Below, in pieces: positions 17,703-26,673 of a stretch of DNA of 64,000 nucleotides; the first letter of the stretch is position 1, and each line of letters begins with the position of its first letter. Both the position numbers and the translations under genes were made by a program. The notes under the pieces are model-generated. The model ran no database searches. It saw nothing but the letters and a program-made list of their open reading frames with translations, and was not told where the DNA came from. The stretch is from an uncultured Roseovarius sp. (lineage in GTDB: Bacteria > Pseudomonadota > Alphaproteobacteria > Rhodobacterales > Rhodobacteraceae). The stretch spans positions 62,001 through 126,000 of the forward strand of contig CANNCP010000010.1 of assembly GCA_947503145.1 (NCBI GenBank), given 5' to 3'.

Positions 17703-18008
17703 ATGCGCGTGTCGCTGCAAGCCATCTACCCTGCCACCGAACGCAGCCATTTTGATATGGAATACTACACCGAAACGCACCTGCCAAAAGTTGCCGGACA
17801 GTTCGGCGCGTATCTGGAAAACACGCTGGTGACACGGGGCATTTCGGGACCGGAAAACACCCCCGCCGCCTATCATGCCATCACCACGCTGGTCTTTGCG
17901 GATGCCGCCGCGTTCGGGGCAGCGATGGGCAATATCGGGCCGCTGGTCGATGATATCCCCAATTTCACCGATGTCACGCCTCAGTTGATGATCGGCGAGG
18001 TGCTCTGA
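17703..18008 (+). CDS. EthD family protein
   Basis: 101 aa, dimeric alpha-beta barrel type. The MEYYTETHLPKVAGQFG segment matches the EthD pattern (Y--THLP), and the C-terminal part gives PNFTDVTPQLMIGEVL. EthD-like proteins act in ether degradation or polyketide-type reactions in other hosts, but many small genomic copies have no known job. A Shine-Dalgarno (AAAGGAAC) precedes ATG 17703. It lies between trmD and rplS. Confidence 0.82.
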   Translation: MRVSLQAIYPATERSHFDMEYYTETHLPKVAGQFGAYLENTLVTRGISGPENTPAAYHAITTLVFADAAAFGAAMGNIGPLVDDIPNFTDVTPQLMIGEVL

Positions 18009-18307
18009 ACGCAGCATCTCGTGAGCGTCGGAACGAATGAGCCTTGAATTCTGCGCGCAACTCTGGTCTATCGCGCCCGTACCGGGGCCTGCCTCGCGCG
18101 ACGCGATTCCCGTTTTCTTCGGACGGTGCAGGCATCGCGCAAATGTCGCAGGCTCACGGACCGCCGAAAGGCACGGAAACGGCAAAGACGATCTGATCTC
18201 TGGCGGGCTTGTTGCATTTGCGACGGGGACCCGGACGAAGGCCAAGAGCTCTGAGAACGCGCAAACACTTTGCGGGACAAAACCGCAAGCATTGTAGGAG
18301 AGAAGCG

Positions 18308-18691
18308 ATGAACCTTATCGCTCAGATAGAGGCCGAACAAATCGCCTCGCTCGGGAAGGAAATTCCCGATTTCAAGGCTGGCGACACCCTGCGCGTCGGC
18401 TTCAAGGTCACCGAAGGCACCCGCACCCGTGTGCAGAACTTCGAAGGCGTGTGCATCAGCCGCAAGAACGGCACCGGCATCGCCGGATCGTTCACCGTGC
18501 GCAAGATCTCGTTCGGTGAAGGCGTCGAACGTGTCTTCCCGCTCTATTCGACCAATATCGACAGCATCACCGTGGTGCGTCGCGGTCGTGTCCGCCGGGC
18601 CAAGCTCTATTATCTGCGCGCACGTCGCGGCAAATCGGCCCGTATCGCGGAAGTGGCCAACTACAAGCCCAAAGCGGGCGCAAAAGCGTAA
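18308..18691 (+). CDS. rplS: 50S ribosomal protein L19
   Basis: L19 at the 30S-50S interface, 127 aa. Conserved [57 protein letters not shown] and [19 protein letters not shown]. Start 18308 follows a TAGGAG Shine-Dalgarno. About 300 bp upstream has no gene and presumably carries its promoter and leader. rpmE follows 11 bp later. Confidence 0.98.
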   Translation: MNLIAQIEAEQIASLGKEIPDFKAGDTLRVGFKVTEGTRTRVQNFEGVCISRKNGTGIAGSFTVRKISFGEGVERVFPLYSTNIDSITVVRRGRVRRAKLYYLRARRGKSARIAEVANYKPKAGAKA

Positions 18692-18702
18692 GGTTTGTTG
18701 AG

Positions 18703-18924
18703 ATGAAAAAAGACATTCACCCCGATTATCACACCATCGAGGTCAAGATGACCGATGGCACGATCGTTCAGATGCGCTCGACCTACGGCAAGGAGGGCGA
18801 GCAGCTGGCGCTCGACATCGACCCCACGGTGCATCCGGCCTGGACCGGCAGCACGGGCCGCCTGATGGACTCCGGCGGACGCGTCTCGAAATTCAAGAAA
18901 AAATACGAAGGTCTGGGATTCTGA
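18703..18924 (+). CDS. rpmE: 50S ribosomal protein L31, cysteine-free type
   Basis: 73 aa L31: [39 protein letters not shown] and [15 protein letters not shown]. No cysteine is present, so this is the zinc-independent form. Eleven bp downstream of rplS, so probably cotranscribed. A strong terminator follows. Confidence 0.97.
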   Translation: MKKDIHPDYHTIEVKMTDGTIVQMRSTYGKEGEQLALDIDPTVHPAWTGSTGRLMDSGGRVSKFKKKYEGLGF

Positions 18925-18950
18925 AACCCTGCCAATGGACAGTAAAGAAG

Positions 18951-18974
18951 CGCCGCCCCCTGATCGGGGCGGCG
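18951..18974 (+). terminator. Rho-independent terminator after rpmE
   Basis: Stem CGCCGCCCC (18951-18959) and GGGGCGGCG (18966-18974), loop of 6, followed by TTTGTCGTTT. It ends the rplS-rpmE unit. Confidence 0.85.
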
Positions 18975-19139
18975 TTTGTCGTTTGCAGGCGCGAGGGCAG
19001 GTTCTGTACGAGGTTGCATTTCGTCGGCAAGCCCAACAACCAATTGACACGTCAGGATGCCTTCGGCAGGCAAACTTCCGGCCAAAAGATGCAAAGGCTC
19101 GTGCTGGACATCGTCCCGCGCGGTGCATAAGTCAGGCGC

Positions 19140-19616
19140 ATGGCCAAGGAAAAAGACAATCCCAACTACAAGGTAATCGCCGAGAACCGGCGCGCGCGCT
19201 TCGATTACGCCATCGAGGACGATATTGAATGCGGCATCATCCTTGAAGGGTCCGAGGTCAAATCGCTGCGCTTGGGCGGCGCCAATATTGCCGAAAGCTA
19301 TGCCACCATCGACGACGGCGAACTGTGGCTGGTGAACAGCTATATCGCGCCCTACGCGCAGGCCAAGACCTTTGGCCATGAAGAGAAGCGGCGGCGCAAG
19401 ATGTTGGTTTCGCGGCGCGAAATGGCGCGGCTGTGGAACGACACCCAGCGCAAGGGCATGACGTTGGTGCCGCTGGTACTCTATTTCAATCACCGCGGCC
19501 TGGCAAAGCTGAAGATCGGCGTCGCCAAGGGCAAGAAAAACGCGGACAAGCGCGAAACCCAGGCCAAGCGCGACTGGAACCGGCAAAAGCAACGCCTGCT
19601 CAAAGAGCACGGCTGA
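19140..19616 (+). CDS. smpB: SsrA-binding protein SmpB
   Basis: tmRNA partner for ribosome rescue. 158 aa: [75 protein letters not shown] and the basic C-terminal helix [16 protein letters not shown] that enters the decoding centre. No tmRNA gene was seen in this window. Confidence 0.97.
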   Translation: MAKEKDNPNYKVIAENRRARFDYAIEDDIECGIILEGSEVKSLRLGGANIAESYATIDDGELWLVNSYIAPYAQAKTFGHEEKRRRKMLVSRREMARLWNDTQRKGMTLVPLVLYFNHRGLAKLKIGVAKGKKNADKRETQAKRDWNRQKQRLLKEHG

Positions 19617-19716
19617 TCCGCGACCCTGCTTATGCGGACGGGACGATCTCCCCATACTTCCGGCTCGCCGACTGTGCTAAGGTTGCCGCAGAGCCTGTGG
19701 GCAAAGGAGAGATGGC

Positions 19717-19992
19717 ATGGATTTGATTATCGGCATGATCGCGGGTGCAATCGGCGGCAACGCTGCGGGCGGCCTCAAGAAAAACCTGAGCCTCGGGGTT
19801 CTCGGTAATTCCATCGCCGGAATTCTGGGCGGCGGAATCGGCGCGCAGGCTCTGTCGCTGATTGGCGCAGACGGGGTCGCAGGCGGCGGCATGGATGTCG
19901 CGGGGATCATCGGCCCGCTCCTCTCGGGCGGGGTCGGCGGCGGTGTCCTGCTGGCGGTGATCGGCGCCCTGCGCAACGTCATCAACAGATAG
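19717..19992 (+). CDS. Small glycine-rich membrane protein
   Basis: 91 aa with two or three Gly/Ala-rich hydrophobic segments (LIIGMIAGAIGGNAAGG; GVLGNSIAGILGGGIG; GPLLSGGVGGGVLLAVIG), a glycine-zipper-like layout. An AAAGGAGAG Shine-Dalgarno precedes ATG 19717. No family is named with confidence. It could be a pore-forming or oligomeric inner-membrane protein, but that is inference. Confidence 0.7.
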   Translation: MDLIIGMIAGAIGGNAAGGLKKNLSLGVLGNSIAGILGGGIGAQALSLIGADGVAGGGMDVAGIIGPLLSGGVGGGVLLAVIGALRNVINR

Positions 19993-20108
19993 CCGCACAG
20001 ACCCGGCCCCGAAGCCCGACCAGCCAGCCGGCAAACGGGTTGGCCGGTCTTGCCTTGCGCGCCGCCGGGTTGTACCCAGAACATGACAAGACAGCGGGGG
20101 GAACCCTC

Positions 20109-20966
20109 ATGGCGACAAACGATCCCAAAACACTGGTGTCCACCGATTGGCTCGGCGCCCATCTGAAGGATCCCGATCTGCGCATCCTCGATGGCAGCAC
20201 ATATCTGCCCGGCGTCGACCGTGATCCCAAGGCCGAATATGACGCAGCGCATATTCCCGGCGCCCGGCTCTTTGATATCGACGATATCTCGGATAATCGC
20301 TCGGCGCTGCCGCACATGGCACCGACGCCCGAAAAATTCATGTCGCGCCTGCGTGCGATGGGTGTGGGCGACGGGCATCAGGTGGTGGTCTATGACGGTG
20401 CAGGCCTCTTTTCGGCGGCGCGCGTCTGGTGGCTGTTCAAGCTGATGGGCCAACAGAACATTGCCGTTCTCGACGGTGGAATGCCCAAATGGCAGGCCGA
20501 GGGTCGACCCACAGAAGACCTGCCGCCACTGGTCCGCGATCGCCATATGACCGTGCGACGCCAGAATCACCTGGTCAAGGATGTCACGCAGGTGGCTGCC
20601 GCCGCCAAGCTGGGCGACTATACCATCCTTGACGCCCGCGCTGCCGCGCGGTTTCGCGGCGAGGCACCAGAACCACGCAAAGGCCTGCGCGGCGGGCACA
20701 TCCCCGGATCGCAGAACCTGCCCTATACCGAACTGCTGAACGAAGATGGCACGATGAAGAGCCCGGAGACCATGCGCGACATCCTCCTCGCGGCCGGTGT
20801 GGACCTGTCGAAACCGGTCATCACCACCTGCGGCTCGGGGATCACCGCCGCCATTCTCAACCTCGCGCTGGAGCGGATCGGCAAGACCGATCACGCGCTC
20901 TATGACGGGTCCTGGACCGAGTGGGGCGCCTCTCCCACCGTGCCGGTCGCAACCGGAGACGCCTGA
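20109..20966 (+). CDS. sseA: 3-mercaptopyruvate sulfurtransferase (tandem rhodanese)
   Basis: Transfers sulfur from 3-mercaptopyruvate to a thiol or cyanide. 285 aa with two rhodanese domains: the inactive N-terminal one (10-135, ILDGSTYLPG, HIPGARLFDIDDI) and the catalytic C-terminal one (165-280) with TTCGSGITA and active Cys near 231. CGSG(V/I)TA marks the mercaptopyruvate type. Start 20109 follows GGGGGAA. It overlaps the next aminotransferase by 1 bp (TGATG), which suggests a shared role in Cys or sulfur metabolism. Confidence 0.93.
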   Translation: MATNDPKTLVSTDWLGAHLKDPDLRILDGSTYLPGVDRDPKAEYDAAHIPGARLFDIDDISDNRSALPHMAPTPEKFMSRLRAMGVGDGHQVVVYDGAGLFSAARVWWLFKLMGQQNIAVLDGGMPKWQAEGRPTEDLPPLVRDRHMTVRRQNHLVKDVTQVAAAAKLGDYTILDARAAARFRGEAPEPRKGLRGGHIPGSQNLPYTELLNEDGTMKSPETMRDILLAAGVDLSKPVITTCGSGITAAILNLALERIGKTDHALYDGSWTEWGASPTVPVATGDA

Positions 20967-22150
20967 TGCTGAACACCCTCACCGAACAATCTCCCGACAA
21001 GATCCTGCTGCTCATGCAGGCATTCAGGGAGGACCCGCGCCCGGTCAAGATCGATCTCGGCGTCGGCGTCTACAAGGACGCCAGCGGCCAGACCCCGATC
21101 ATGCGCGCCGTGAAAAAGGCCGAACAGCAATGGTGGGAGGAAGAAACCACCAAGAGTTATGTCAATCTGGCAGGCGATCCGGAATTCTCCGACATGATGA
21201 TCGAGCTCGTCCTGGGCACCAGCGTCGCCCGCGGCTCGGTCGCGGCGATTGCGACCCCGGGCGGCACCGGTGCGCTGCGGCAGGCGTTCGAGCTGATCCA
21301 GATGGCCGCCCCAGAGGCCAAAGTGTTCGTGTCGGACCCGACCTGGCCCAACCATCTGAGCATCCTGCGCCATCTCGGAATCGAGGCGGTGCCCTACCGG
21401 TATTTCGACAGCACCACCGGCGCCGTAAATTTCAGCGGGATGATGGACGATCTGGCCAAGGTGTCAAAAGGCGACGTTGTCCTGCTGCATGGCTGCTGCC
21501 ACAACCCGACCGGCGCCAACCTCAACCTGACCGAATGGCAGGCGGTGATCGACCTGCTGAATCAGGTCGGCGCGGTGCCGATGATCGACATCGCCTATCA
21601 GGGCTTTGGGGACGGGCTGGAAGCCGATGCCAAAGGCACGCGTCTGGTGGCTGCGTCCTGCCCCGAGACGCTGATTGCCGCAAGTTGCTCAAAGAATTTT
21701 GGCATCTACCGCGAGCGCACCGGCATCCTGATGGCTGTCACCCAGGACAGCGGCCTGCGCCGCGTGACCCAGAGCAACCTGACACATCTGAACCGGCAGA
21801 ATTATTCCTTTCCGCCCGATCACGGTGCGCGGCTGGTCACGCATGTGCTGCGCGACGCGGACCTGCGGGCCGACTGGCAGGCGGAACTCGAGGATATCCG
21901 CACCGGCATGCTGACCCTGCGCCAACAACTCGCGGACGAGCTGCGGCACCTCTCAGGCTCCGACCGGTTCGGCTTCATTGCCCAGCACCGTGGCATGTTC
22001 TCGCGCCTCGGGCTGTCCAGCGCACAGGTGGAACAGATCAGGGCCGATCACGCGATCTACATGGTCGCAGACAGCCGCATCAACATCGCCGGCCTGAATA
22101 ACGAATCCGTCCCGCTGCTGGCCCGTGCAATGATCAAGGTCGGTGCCTGA
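20966..22150 (+). CDS. Aromatic/aspartate aminotransferase, class I
   Basis: 394 aa PLP enzyme of the AspC/TyrB subgroup. Seen: KIDLGVGVYKDASG, SVAAIATPGGTGALRQA (phosphate-binding), FVSDPTWPNH, the HNPTGANL turn, MIDIAYQGFGDGLE, Schiff-base Lys near 243 in AASCSKNFGIYRERTG, and a C-terminal Arg in DSRINIAGLN. Starts at TGATG with sseA, so coupled. Transamination of cysteine or aspartate would supply mercaptopyruvate to SseA; that link is inference. Substrate preference cannot be fixed. Confidence 0.9.
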   Translation: MLNTLTEQSPDKILLLMQAFREDPRPVKIDLGVGVYKDASGQTPIMRAVKKAEQQWWEEETTKSYVNLAGDPEFSDMMIELVLGTSVARGSVAAIATPGGTGALRQAFELIQMAAPEAKVFVSDPTWPNHLSILRHLGIEAVPYRYFDSTTGAVNFSGMMDDLAKVSKGDVVLLHGCCHNPTGANLNLTEWQAVIDLLNQVGAVPMIDIAYQGFGDGLEADAKGTRLVAASCPETLIAASCSKNFGIYRERTGILMAVTQDSGLRRVTQSNLTHLNRQNYSFPPDHGARLVTHVLRDADLRADWQAELEDIRTGMLTLRQQLADELRHLSGSDRFGFIAQHRGMFSRLGLSSAQVEQIRADHAIYMVADSRINIAGLNNESVPLLARAMIKVGA

Positions 22151-22154
22151 CCAC

Positions 22155-22190
22155 CCTTTCATTTTTCGATAAATACTCTCGCCGAAGGCA
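22155..22190 (-). repeat. Intergenic repeat, AGTATTT variant (copy b)
   Basis: Minus strand GCCTTCGGCGAGAGTATTT then AAAATGAAAG. It has the same layout as the other copies (GCC-loop-GGC mini hairpin, then xGTATTT and a purine-rich tail) but is diverged. It lies between the aminotransferase gene and mbfA. Confidence 0.55.
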
Positions 22191-22334
22191 GCCCCTCCGA
22201 AGACGCCCGCAAGGGCGGAAGAGGAGGGCCGCCGCCTGATCGCAATCCGAATCGGTCCGCCTCCCTTTCACCGCGCATTTCAATACACGACTGCTTGAAA
22301 TCCGCGCTGCGCCTGCCGTATCCTGAACCCAAAG

Positions 22335-22375
22335 CGTTTCGCTTTTTACCTGGGTCATCAGATAAAGGCGAAACG
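22335..22375 (-). repeat. Hairpin with conserved 17-nt loop (copy 1)
   Basis: Stem 22335-22346 pairs with 22364-22375 (12 bp, one G-T). The loop at 22347-22363 reads ATCTGATGACCCAGGTA on the minus strand. It sits about 25 bp upstream of the mbfA start, so it may lie in the mbfA leader. Confidence 0.75.
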
Positions 22376-22399
22376 AACGAAACACCTCATGAGGCTCAC

Positions 22400-23377
22400 A
22401 TGATCCCCGGTCTGATCCATCGCCGCCGCTTCAGGGACCTGAGCGAGCAGGAAATCCTCGCGCTGGCAATATCTTCGGAAGAGGATGACGCGCGCATCTA
22501 CCGCAGCTACGCCGAACGGCTGCGCGCCGATTTTCCCGGCAGCGCCGAGGTGTTCGATGGCATGGCTGCCGAGGAAGACGAACACCGCCAGCGTCTGATC
22601 GACCTGCACGTGGCCCGCTTCGGCAAGGTGATTCCACTGATCCGGCGCGAACATGTCGCCGGGTTCTATGCCCGCCGCCCGGTCTGGCTGATCGAAAATC
22701 TCGGGATTGAACGCATCCGCACCGAAGCCGCCGCGATGGAACAGGACGCAGAGCGGTTCTACCTCAGCGCGGCCGCGCGCAGCACGGATGCCGCCACGCG
22801 CAAACTGTTGGGCGATCTTGCCGTCGCCGAGGCCGGGCACCAGCAAAGCGCCGAAGAACTGGAGGCCCGGCACCTCGGCCCCAATGCTCTGGAATCCGAG
22901 GATGCGACAGCCAAGCGCCAATTCATCCTGACCTGGGTGCAGCCGGGTCTGGCCGGGCTGATGGACGGGTCGGTCAGCACGCTCGCGCCGATCTTTGCCA
23001 CCGCCTTTGCCACCCACGACACCTGGACCACCTTCCTGGTGGGATTGGCCGCCTCGGTCGGCGCGGGTATCTCGATGGGCTTCACCGAAGCGGCCAGCGA
23101 CGACGGCGAACTTTCAGGGCGCGGCAGCCCGGTCAAACGCGGGGTGGCCAGCGGCACGATGACCACTATCGGCGGGCTGGGCCACGCCCTGCCCTACCTG
23201 ATCACCGATTTCTGGACCGCGACCGTGATTGCCTTCATCGTCGTCTTTGTCGAATTGTGGGCGATTGCCTGGATCCAGAACAAGTTCATGGAAACGCCGT
23301 TCTTCCGTGCCGCCTTTCAGGTCGTACTGGGCGGGGCGCTGGTGTTTGCCGCAGGCGTGCTGATCGGCAGCGGCTGA
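22400..23377 (+). CDS. mbfA: Membrane-bound ferritin MbfA (ferritin-like plus VIT1-type exporter)
   Basis: 325 aa fusion. Residues 1-155 are a ferritin-like four-helix domain with iron ligands in ISSEEDDARIY, MAAEEDEHRQRLIDLH and VAEAGHQQSAEEL. Residues 175-325 form a VIT1/CCC1-type domain with about five helices, including MDGSVSTLAPIFATAFA and SMGFTEAASDDGELSGRGSP. In Bradyrhizobium and Agrobacterium, MbfA exports iron and protects from iron and peroxide stress under Irr control. I see no clear Irr/ICE box here. Start 22400 matches the conserved N-terminus. A loop-conserved hairpin lies just upstream. Confidence 0.9.
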   Translation: MIPGLIHRRRFRDLSEQEILALAISSEEDDARIYRSYAERLRADFPGSAEVFDGMAAEEDEHRQRLIDLHVARFGKVIPLIRREHVAGFYARRPVWLIENLGIERIRTEAAAMEQDAERFYLSAAARSTDAATRKLLGDLAVAEAGHQQSAEELEARHLGPNALESEDATAKRQFILTWVQPGLAGLMDGSVSTLAPIFATAFATHDTWTTFLVGLAASVGAGISMGFTEAASDDGELSGRGSPVKRGVASGTMTTIGGLGHALPYLITDFWTATVIAFIVVFVELWAIAWIQNKFMETPFFRAAFQVVLGGALVFAAGVLIGSG

Positions 23378-23491
23378 GCGCCGCGCATTCTCCGCCCGGC
23401 CCAGCCTTGCCCCGGTCGGCGGTTGCGCCATACTGCATCCGCCAGAACCGCCAAGGATTGACCTGCCGTCAAAGGATGCTACCAAACCAGC

Positions 23492-24424
23492 ATGCTCGCC
23501 ATATTTCTTCAGACCCTGCCGTTTTTTCTGATCATCGGACTGGGCTATGGCGCGGGAAAAACCAGATTCTTCTCTGACGAGGCGACCGGCTGGCTGACCA
23601 AGTTCGTGTTCTACTTTGCCCTCTCGGCGATGCTGTTCCGCTTTGCGGCGAATCTCAGCCTGGCCGAGATTTTCGATCTGCGCTTCGTGATGGCCTATCT
23701 CTCGGCCGCCGCCTTCGTTTACATCATTGCCACGATTGTCGCCTTTCTACGCGGGCTCGACATCGAAGTCGCCTCGGTCGAAGCGCAATGCGCGGTGGTC
23801 GGCAATGTCGGCTTTCTGGGCATTCCCATGCTGGTCATGCTGCTGGGCGAGGCCGCAATTGCGCCGGTGATGATGGTGCTGGCGGTCGATCTCATCGTCT
23901 TCGGCTCACTCATCGTGATCCTGATCACCGGATCGCGCGACGGCCGGATGAGCATCGGCATCCTGCGCACCGTTGGTCTCGGGCTGCTCAAGAATCCGAT
24001 GATCGTTTCCATCGTTCTGGGGCTTGCGTGGTCGGGGCTACGCCTGCCTATCCCCGGCCCGATGAACGATTTCCTGACGATCCTCGGCAACGCCGCCACG
24101 CCCGGTGCGCTCTTTGCCATTGGCGCATCGCTGGCCAGCAAATCCGCCGAACGGATGTCGGTCGCTGTCTGGTTGTCGGGGTGCAAGCTGATCCTGCACC
24201 CGGCCTGCGTCGCGTTCTCGGCGCTGATTCTCTTCCAGGTCGAGCCCTACTCGGCCGCTGTGATGATTGCCGCCGCCGCGCTGCCGGTCGCGGGCAACGT
24301 CTATATCCTCGCGCGGCATTACGGCGTGGCACCACAGCGCGTCTCGGCCTCGATCCTGATCTCGACGGCAACAGCAGTCGTGACCGTCTCGCTGGTGATC
24401 GGCTGGGTGAATACGCTCTACTGA
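23492..24424 (+). CDS. AEC-family transporter (auxin efflux carrier type)
   Basis: 310 aa inner-membrane carrier with about ten helices in two halves. Family-like segments: FLIIGLGYGAGKTRFFSDEA, the half with QCAVVGNVGFLGIPM (the N-G-GIP core), and ALPVAGNVYILARHYG near the C-terminus. Bacterial members carry dicarboxylates or similar anions. Substrate unknown. It stands alone between mbfA and fghA. Confidence 0.9.
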   Translation: MLAIFLQTLPFFLIIGLGYGAGKTRFFSDEATGWLTKFVFYFALSAMLFRFAANLSLAEIFDLRFVMAYLSAAAFVYIIATIVAFLRGLDIEVASVEAQCAVVGNVGFLGIPMLVMLLGEAAIAPVMMVLAVDLIVFGSLIVILITGSRDGRMSIGILRTVGLGLLKNPMIVSIVLGLAWSGLRLPIPGPMNDFLTILGNAATPGALFAIGASLASKSAERMSVAVWLSGCKLILHPACVAFSALILFQVEPYSAAVMIAAAALPVAGNVYILARHYGVAPQRVSASILISTATAVVTVSLVIGWVNTLY

Positions 24425-24546
24425 GGGATCACCCCTGCCCCGAAGCATCAATCCGGGTCGGCCCCCGCAAAAGCCGCTTTTGACGTTTCCCGACAGCGAC
24501 ACCCCTGATACATCTCTACCCGAACAATCGGATATGGAGATGCGAC

Positions 24547-25380
24547 ATGGAAACGGTTTCGGAAAACGCCTGCTTTGGCGGCGTTCAGGGCGTGTATTCC
24601 CACGCCTCTGACGTGTGTGGCTGCGACATGACATTCGGCCTTTTTCTGCCCGCCGAGGCGCGCGATGGCCCGGTGCCGGTGCTTTGGTACCTGTCGGGCC
24701 TGACCTGCACGCATGAGAACGCCATGACCAAGGCCGCCGCGCAGGGCTGGGCCGCCGAGCAGGGGATCGCGCTGGTCTTTCCCGACACATCGCCGCGCGG
24801 CGAAGACGTGGCCGACGACGACGCATATGATCTGGGCAAGGGGGCCGGGTTCTACGTGAATGCGACGGAAAAGCCCTGGGCGCCGCATTACCGCATGTGG
24901 GATTACGTGGCCGAAGAACTGCCGACGCTGATCACCGGCAATTTCGCCATTGATCCGGACCGGCAGGCGATCACCGGCCATTCGATGGGCGGCCACGGCG
25001 CGCTGACGCTGGCGATGGGCCTGCCCGGACGCTTTGCTTCGGTCTCGGCCTTCTCGCCGATCTGCAACCCCACCGGCAGCGACTGGGGCCGCAAACAGCT
25101 GAGTGCCTATCTTGGTTCGGACGAAACCAGATGGGCGGCCCATGACGCCAGCCTGCTAATGCGCGAGCGCGGCTTTGACGGGCCGGTGCTGGTGGATACC
25201 GGCACCAAGGATCAGTTCGTCGATCTGCTGCGCCCCGAGACCCTGGCCGAGGCCGCCGCTGCGCGCCGCCAACAGGGCAGCTTGCGCATGCAGCCGGGCT
25301 ATGATCACAGCTATTTCTTCGTCCAGAGCTTCATGGAGGATCACATCGCCTTCCACGCCGAGGCGCTCTATGGGGTCTGA
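24547..25380 (+). CDS. fghA: S-formylglutathione hydrolase
   Basis: Hydrolyses S-formylglutathione to formate and glutathione in formaldehyde detoxification. 277 aa esterase-D fold: LWYLSGLTCTHENAM, nucleophile Ser near 146 in GHSMGGHGAL, acid Asp in DTGTKDQF and His near 254 in GYDHSYFF. The glutathione-dependent formaldehyde dehydrogenase is not in the window. Directly downstream lies a relic of a flavoprotein gene. Confidence 0.94.
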   Translation: METVSENACFGGVQGVYSHASDVCGCDMTFGLFLPAEARDGPVPVLWYLSGLTCTHENAMTKAAAQGWAAEQGIALVFPDTSPRGEDVADDDAYDLGKGAGFYVNATEKPWAPHYRMWDYVAEELPTLITGNFAIDPDRQAITGHSMGGHGALTLAMGLPGRFASVSAFSPICNPTGSDWGRKQLSAYLGSDETRWAAHDASLLMRERGFDGPVLVDTGTKDQFVDLLRPETLAEAAAARRQQGSLRMQPGYDHSYFFVQSFMEDHIAFHAEALYGV

Positions 25381-25383
25381 GGA

Positions 25384-25512
25384 ATGATCCATTACGGCCT
25401 GATCGTCATCGGTCCGGGTCCGGCAGGCTCTTCTGCCGCGATCCGGATGGGCTAGCTAAAGCGCCGGGCAGCAATCCCCGAAGAATACAAGAAAATTCAG
25501 CGAATTTTTTGA
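25384..25512 (+). pseudogene. N-terminal relic of a FAD-dependent transhydrogenase/disulfide oxidoreductase
   Basis: Starting at ATG 25384 the frame reads MIHYGLIVIGPGPAGSSAAI, a Rossmann GxGxxG dinucleotide fold as in SthA or dihydrolipoamide dehydrogenase. It then meets TAG at 25453, and the same frame continues [18 protein letters not shown] to TGA 25510. The alignment LIVIGxGPAG--AAI--xxLxxRxAxxE holds across the stop. Only about 40 of the usual 460 or so residues remain. It starts 3 bp after the fghA stop, as a once-coupled gene would. Confidence 0.72.
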
Positions 25513-25531
25513 TCCCGTCAAGGAGCCACCG

Positions 25532-25978
25532 ATGTCCATCTATGTCGACGCAGATGCCTGCCCGGTCAAGGACGAGGTCGAAAAGGTCGGCACCCGTCAC
25601 AAGGTGCAGATGTTCGTCGTCTCGAATGGCGGTTTGCGCCCATCGCAGAACCCGCTGGTAGAAACGGTCATCGTCCCCGACGGTCCCGATGTGGCCGACA
25701 TGTGGATCGCGGATCGCGCGGGGCCGGGCGATGTGGTGATCACCGGCGATATCCCTCTGGCCGCCAGATGCGTGACCACTGGCGCGCGCGTGCTCAAACA
25801 TAACGGCGAAGCGCTGACAGAGGCCAATATCGGAAACATCCTGGCCACCCGCGACCTGATGGCCGATATCCGCGCCGCCGATCCGTTCCGGCAGGGCGGC
25901 GGCAAGGGGTTCACCAAGGCGGACCGGTCACGTTTCCTCGATGCGCTGGAACGCGCGCTGCGGGCCGCCACGGCATAG
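25532..25978 (+). CDS. UPF0178 (YaiI/YqxD) family protein
   Basis: 148 aa. [58 protein letters not shown] and [18 protein letters not shown] match this PIN-like NYN-type family. Acidic residues in YVDADACP and DVADMWI suggest metal binding and nuclease-like chemistry, but no function is established. A Shine-Dalgarno (AAGGAG) precedes ATG 25532. Confidence 0.9.
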   Translation: MSIYVDADACPVKDEVEKVGTRHKVQMFVVSNGGLRPSQNPLVETVIVPDGPDVADMWIADRAGPGDVVITGDIPLAARCVTTGARVLKHNGEALTEANIGNILATRDLMADIRAADPFRQGGGKGFTKADRSRFLDALERALRAATA

Positions 25979-26052
25979 GCTACAGGCACCGCGCCCTGTC
26001 CTGCGGCGTAACCCACGGCGCGGCGACCCCACCACAACCACGCAGGTGATAC

Positions 26053-26673
26053 ATGCAGATCGACGCCGTCATATTCGACATCGGAAACGTGCTGATTGAA
26101 TGGAGACCCGAGCGGTTCTTTGACGTCCACATCGGCCCCGCCGAACGCAAGGCATTCTTTGCCGAAGTACCCTTTCACGCGATGATGGACCGGATCGACG
26201 CAGGCGCGCCCTTTGCCGAGTCGGTCGAGGATATGGCGCTGGCCCATCCCCGCTGGGGCGACGCGATCCGAATGGTGCGCGACAACTGGACCGATCTGGC
26301 ACAACCGGCCATCCCCCGTTCGGTACGTCTGTTATCGGCACTCAGGGGACGCGGCATGCCGGTCTTTGCCCTGTCGAATTTCGGCGCGCAGAATTTTCCG
26401 CTCAGCTGCGCCACATTCTCGTTTCTGGACACGTTCGACCGCCGCTACATCTCGGGCGAAATGGGCCTGATCAAGCCCGACCCGGCAATCTATGCCGCCG
26501 TCGAGGCCGATTGCGGCATCCCGCCCGAAAGGCTGCTGTTCACCGACGACCGGACGGACAACATCGCGGCGGCCAGCGTGCGCGGCTGGCAGACCCACCT
26601 CTTTGACAGCGCGGGCGGATTTGCGCAGTGTCTGGTCGATGCCGGGCTACTGTCCCAGAAGGAGGCGACATGA
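26053..26673 (+). CDS. HAD-superfamily hydrolase (subfamily IA)
   Basis: 206 aa. Motif I is VIFDIGNVLIEW (nucleophile Asp; the usual second Asp is Gly-Asn, as in YihX-like members), motif II FALSNFGAQN, motif III with Lys in GEMGLIKPDPAIY, and motif IV LLFTDDRTDNIAAA. It probably acts on a phosphorylated metabolite. It overlaps the next gene by 4 bp. Confidence 0.9.
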   Translation: MQIDAVIFDIGNVLIEWRPERFFDVHIGPAERKAFFAEVPFHAMMDRIDAGAPFAESVEDMALAHPRWGDAIRMVRDNWTDLAQPAIPRSVRLLSALRGRGMPVFALSNFGAQNFPLSCATFSFLDTFDRRYISGEMGLIKPDPAIYAAVEADCGIPPERLLFTDDRTDNIAAASVRGWQTHLFDSAGGFAQCLVDAGLLSQKEAT

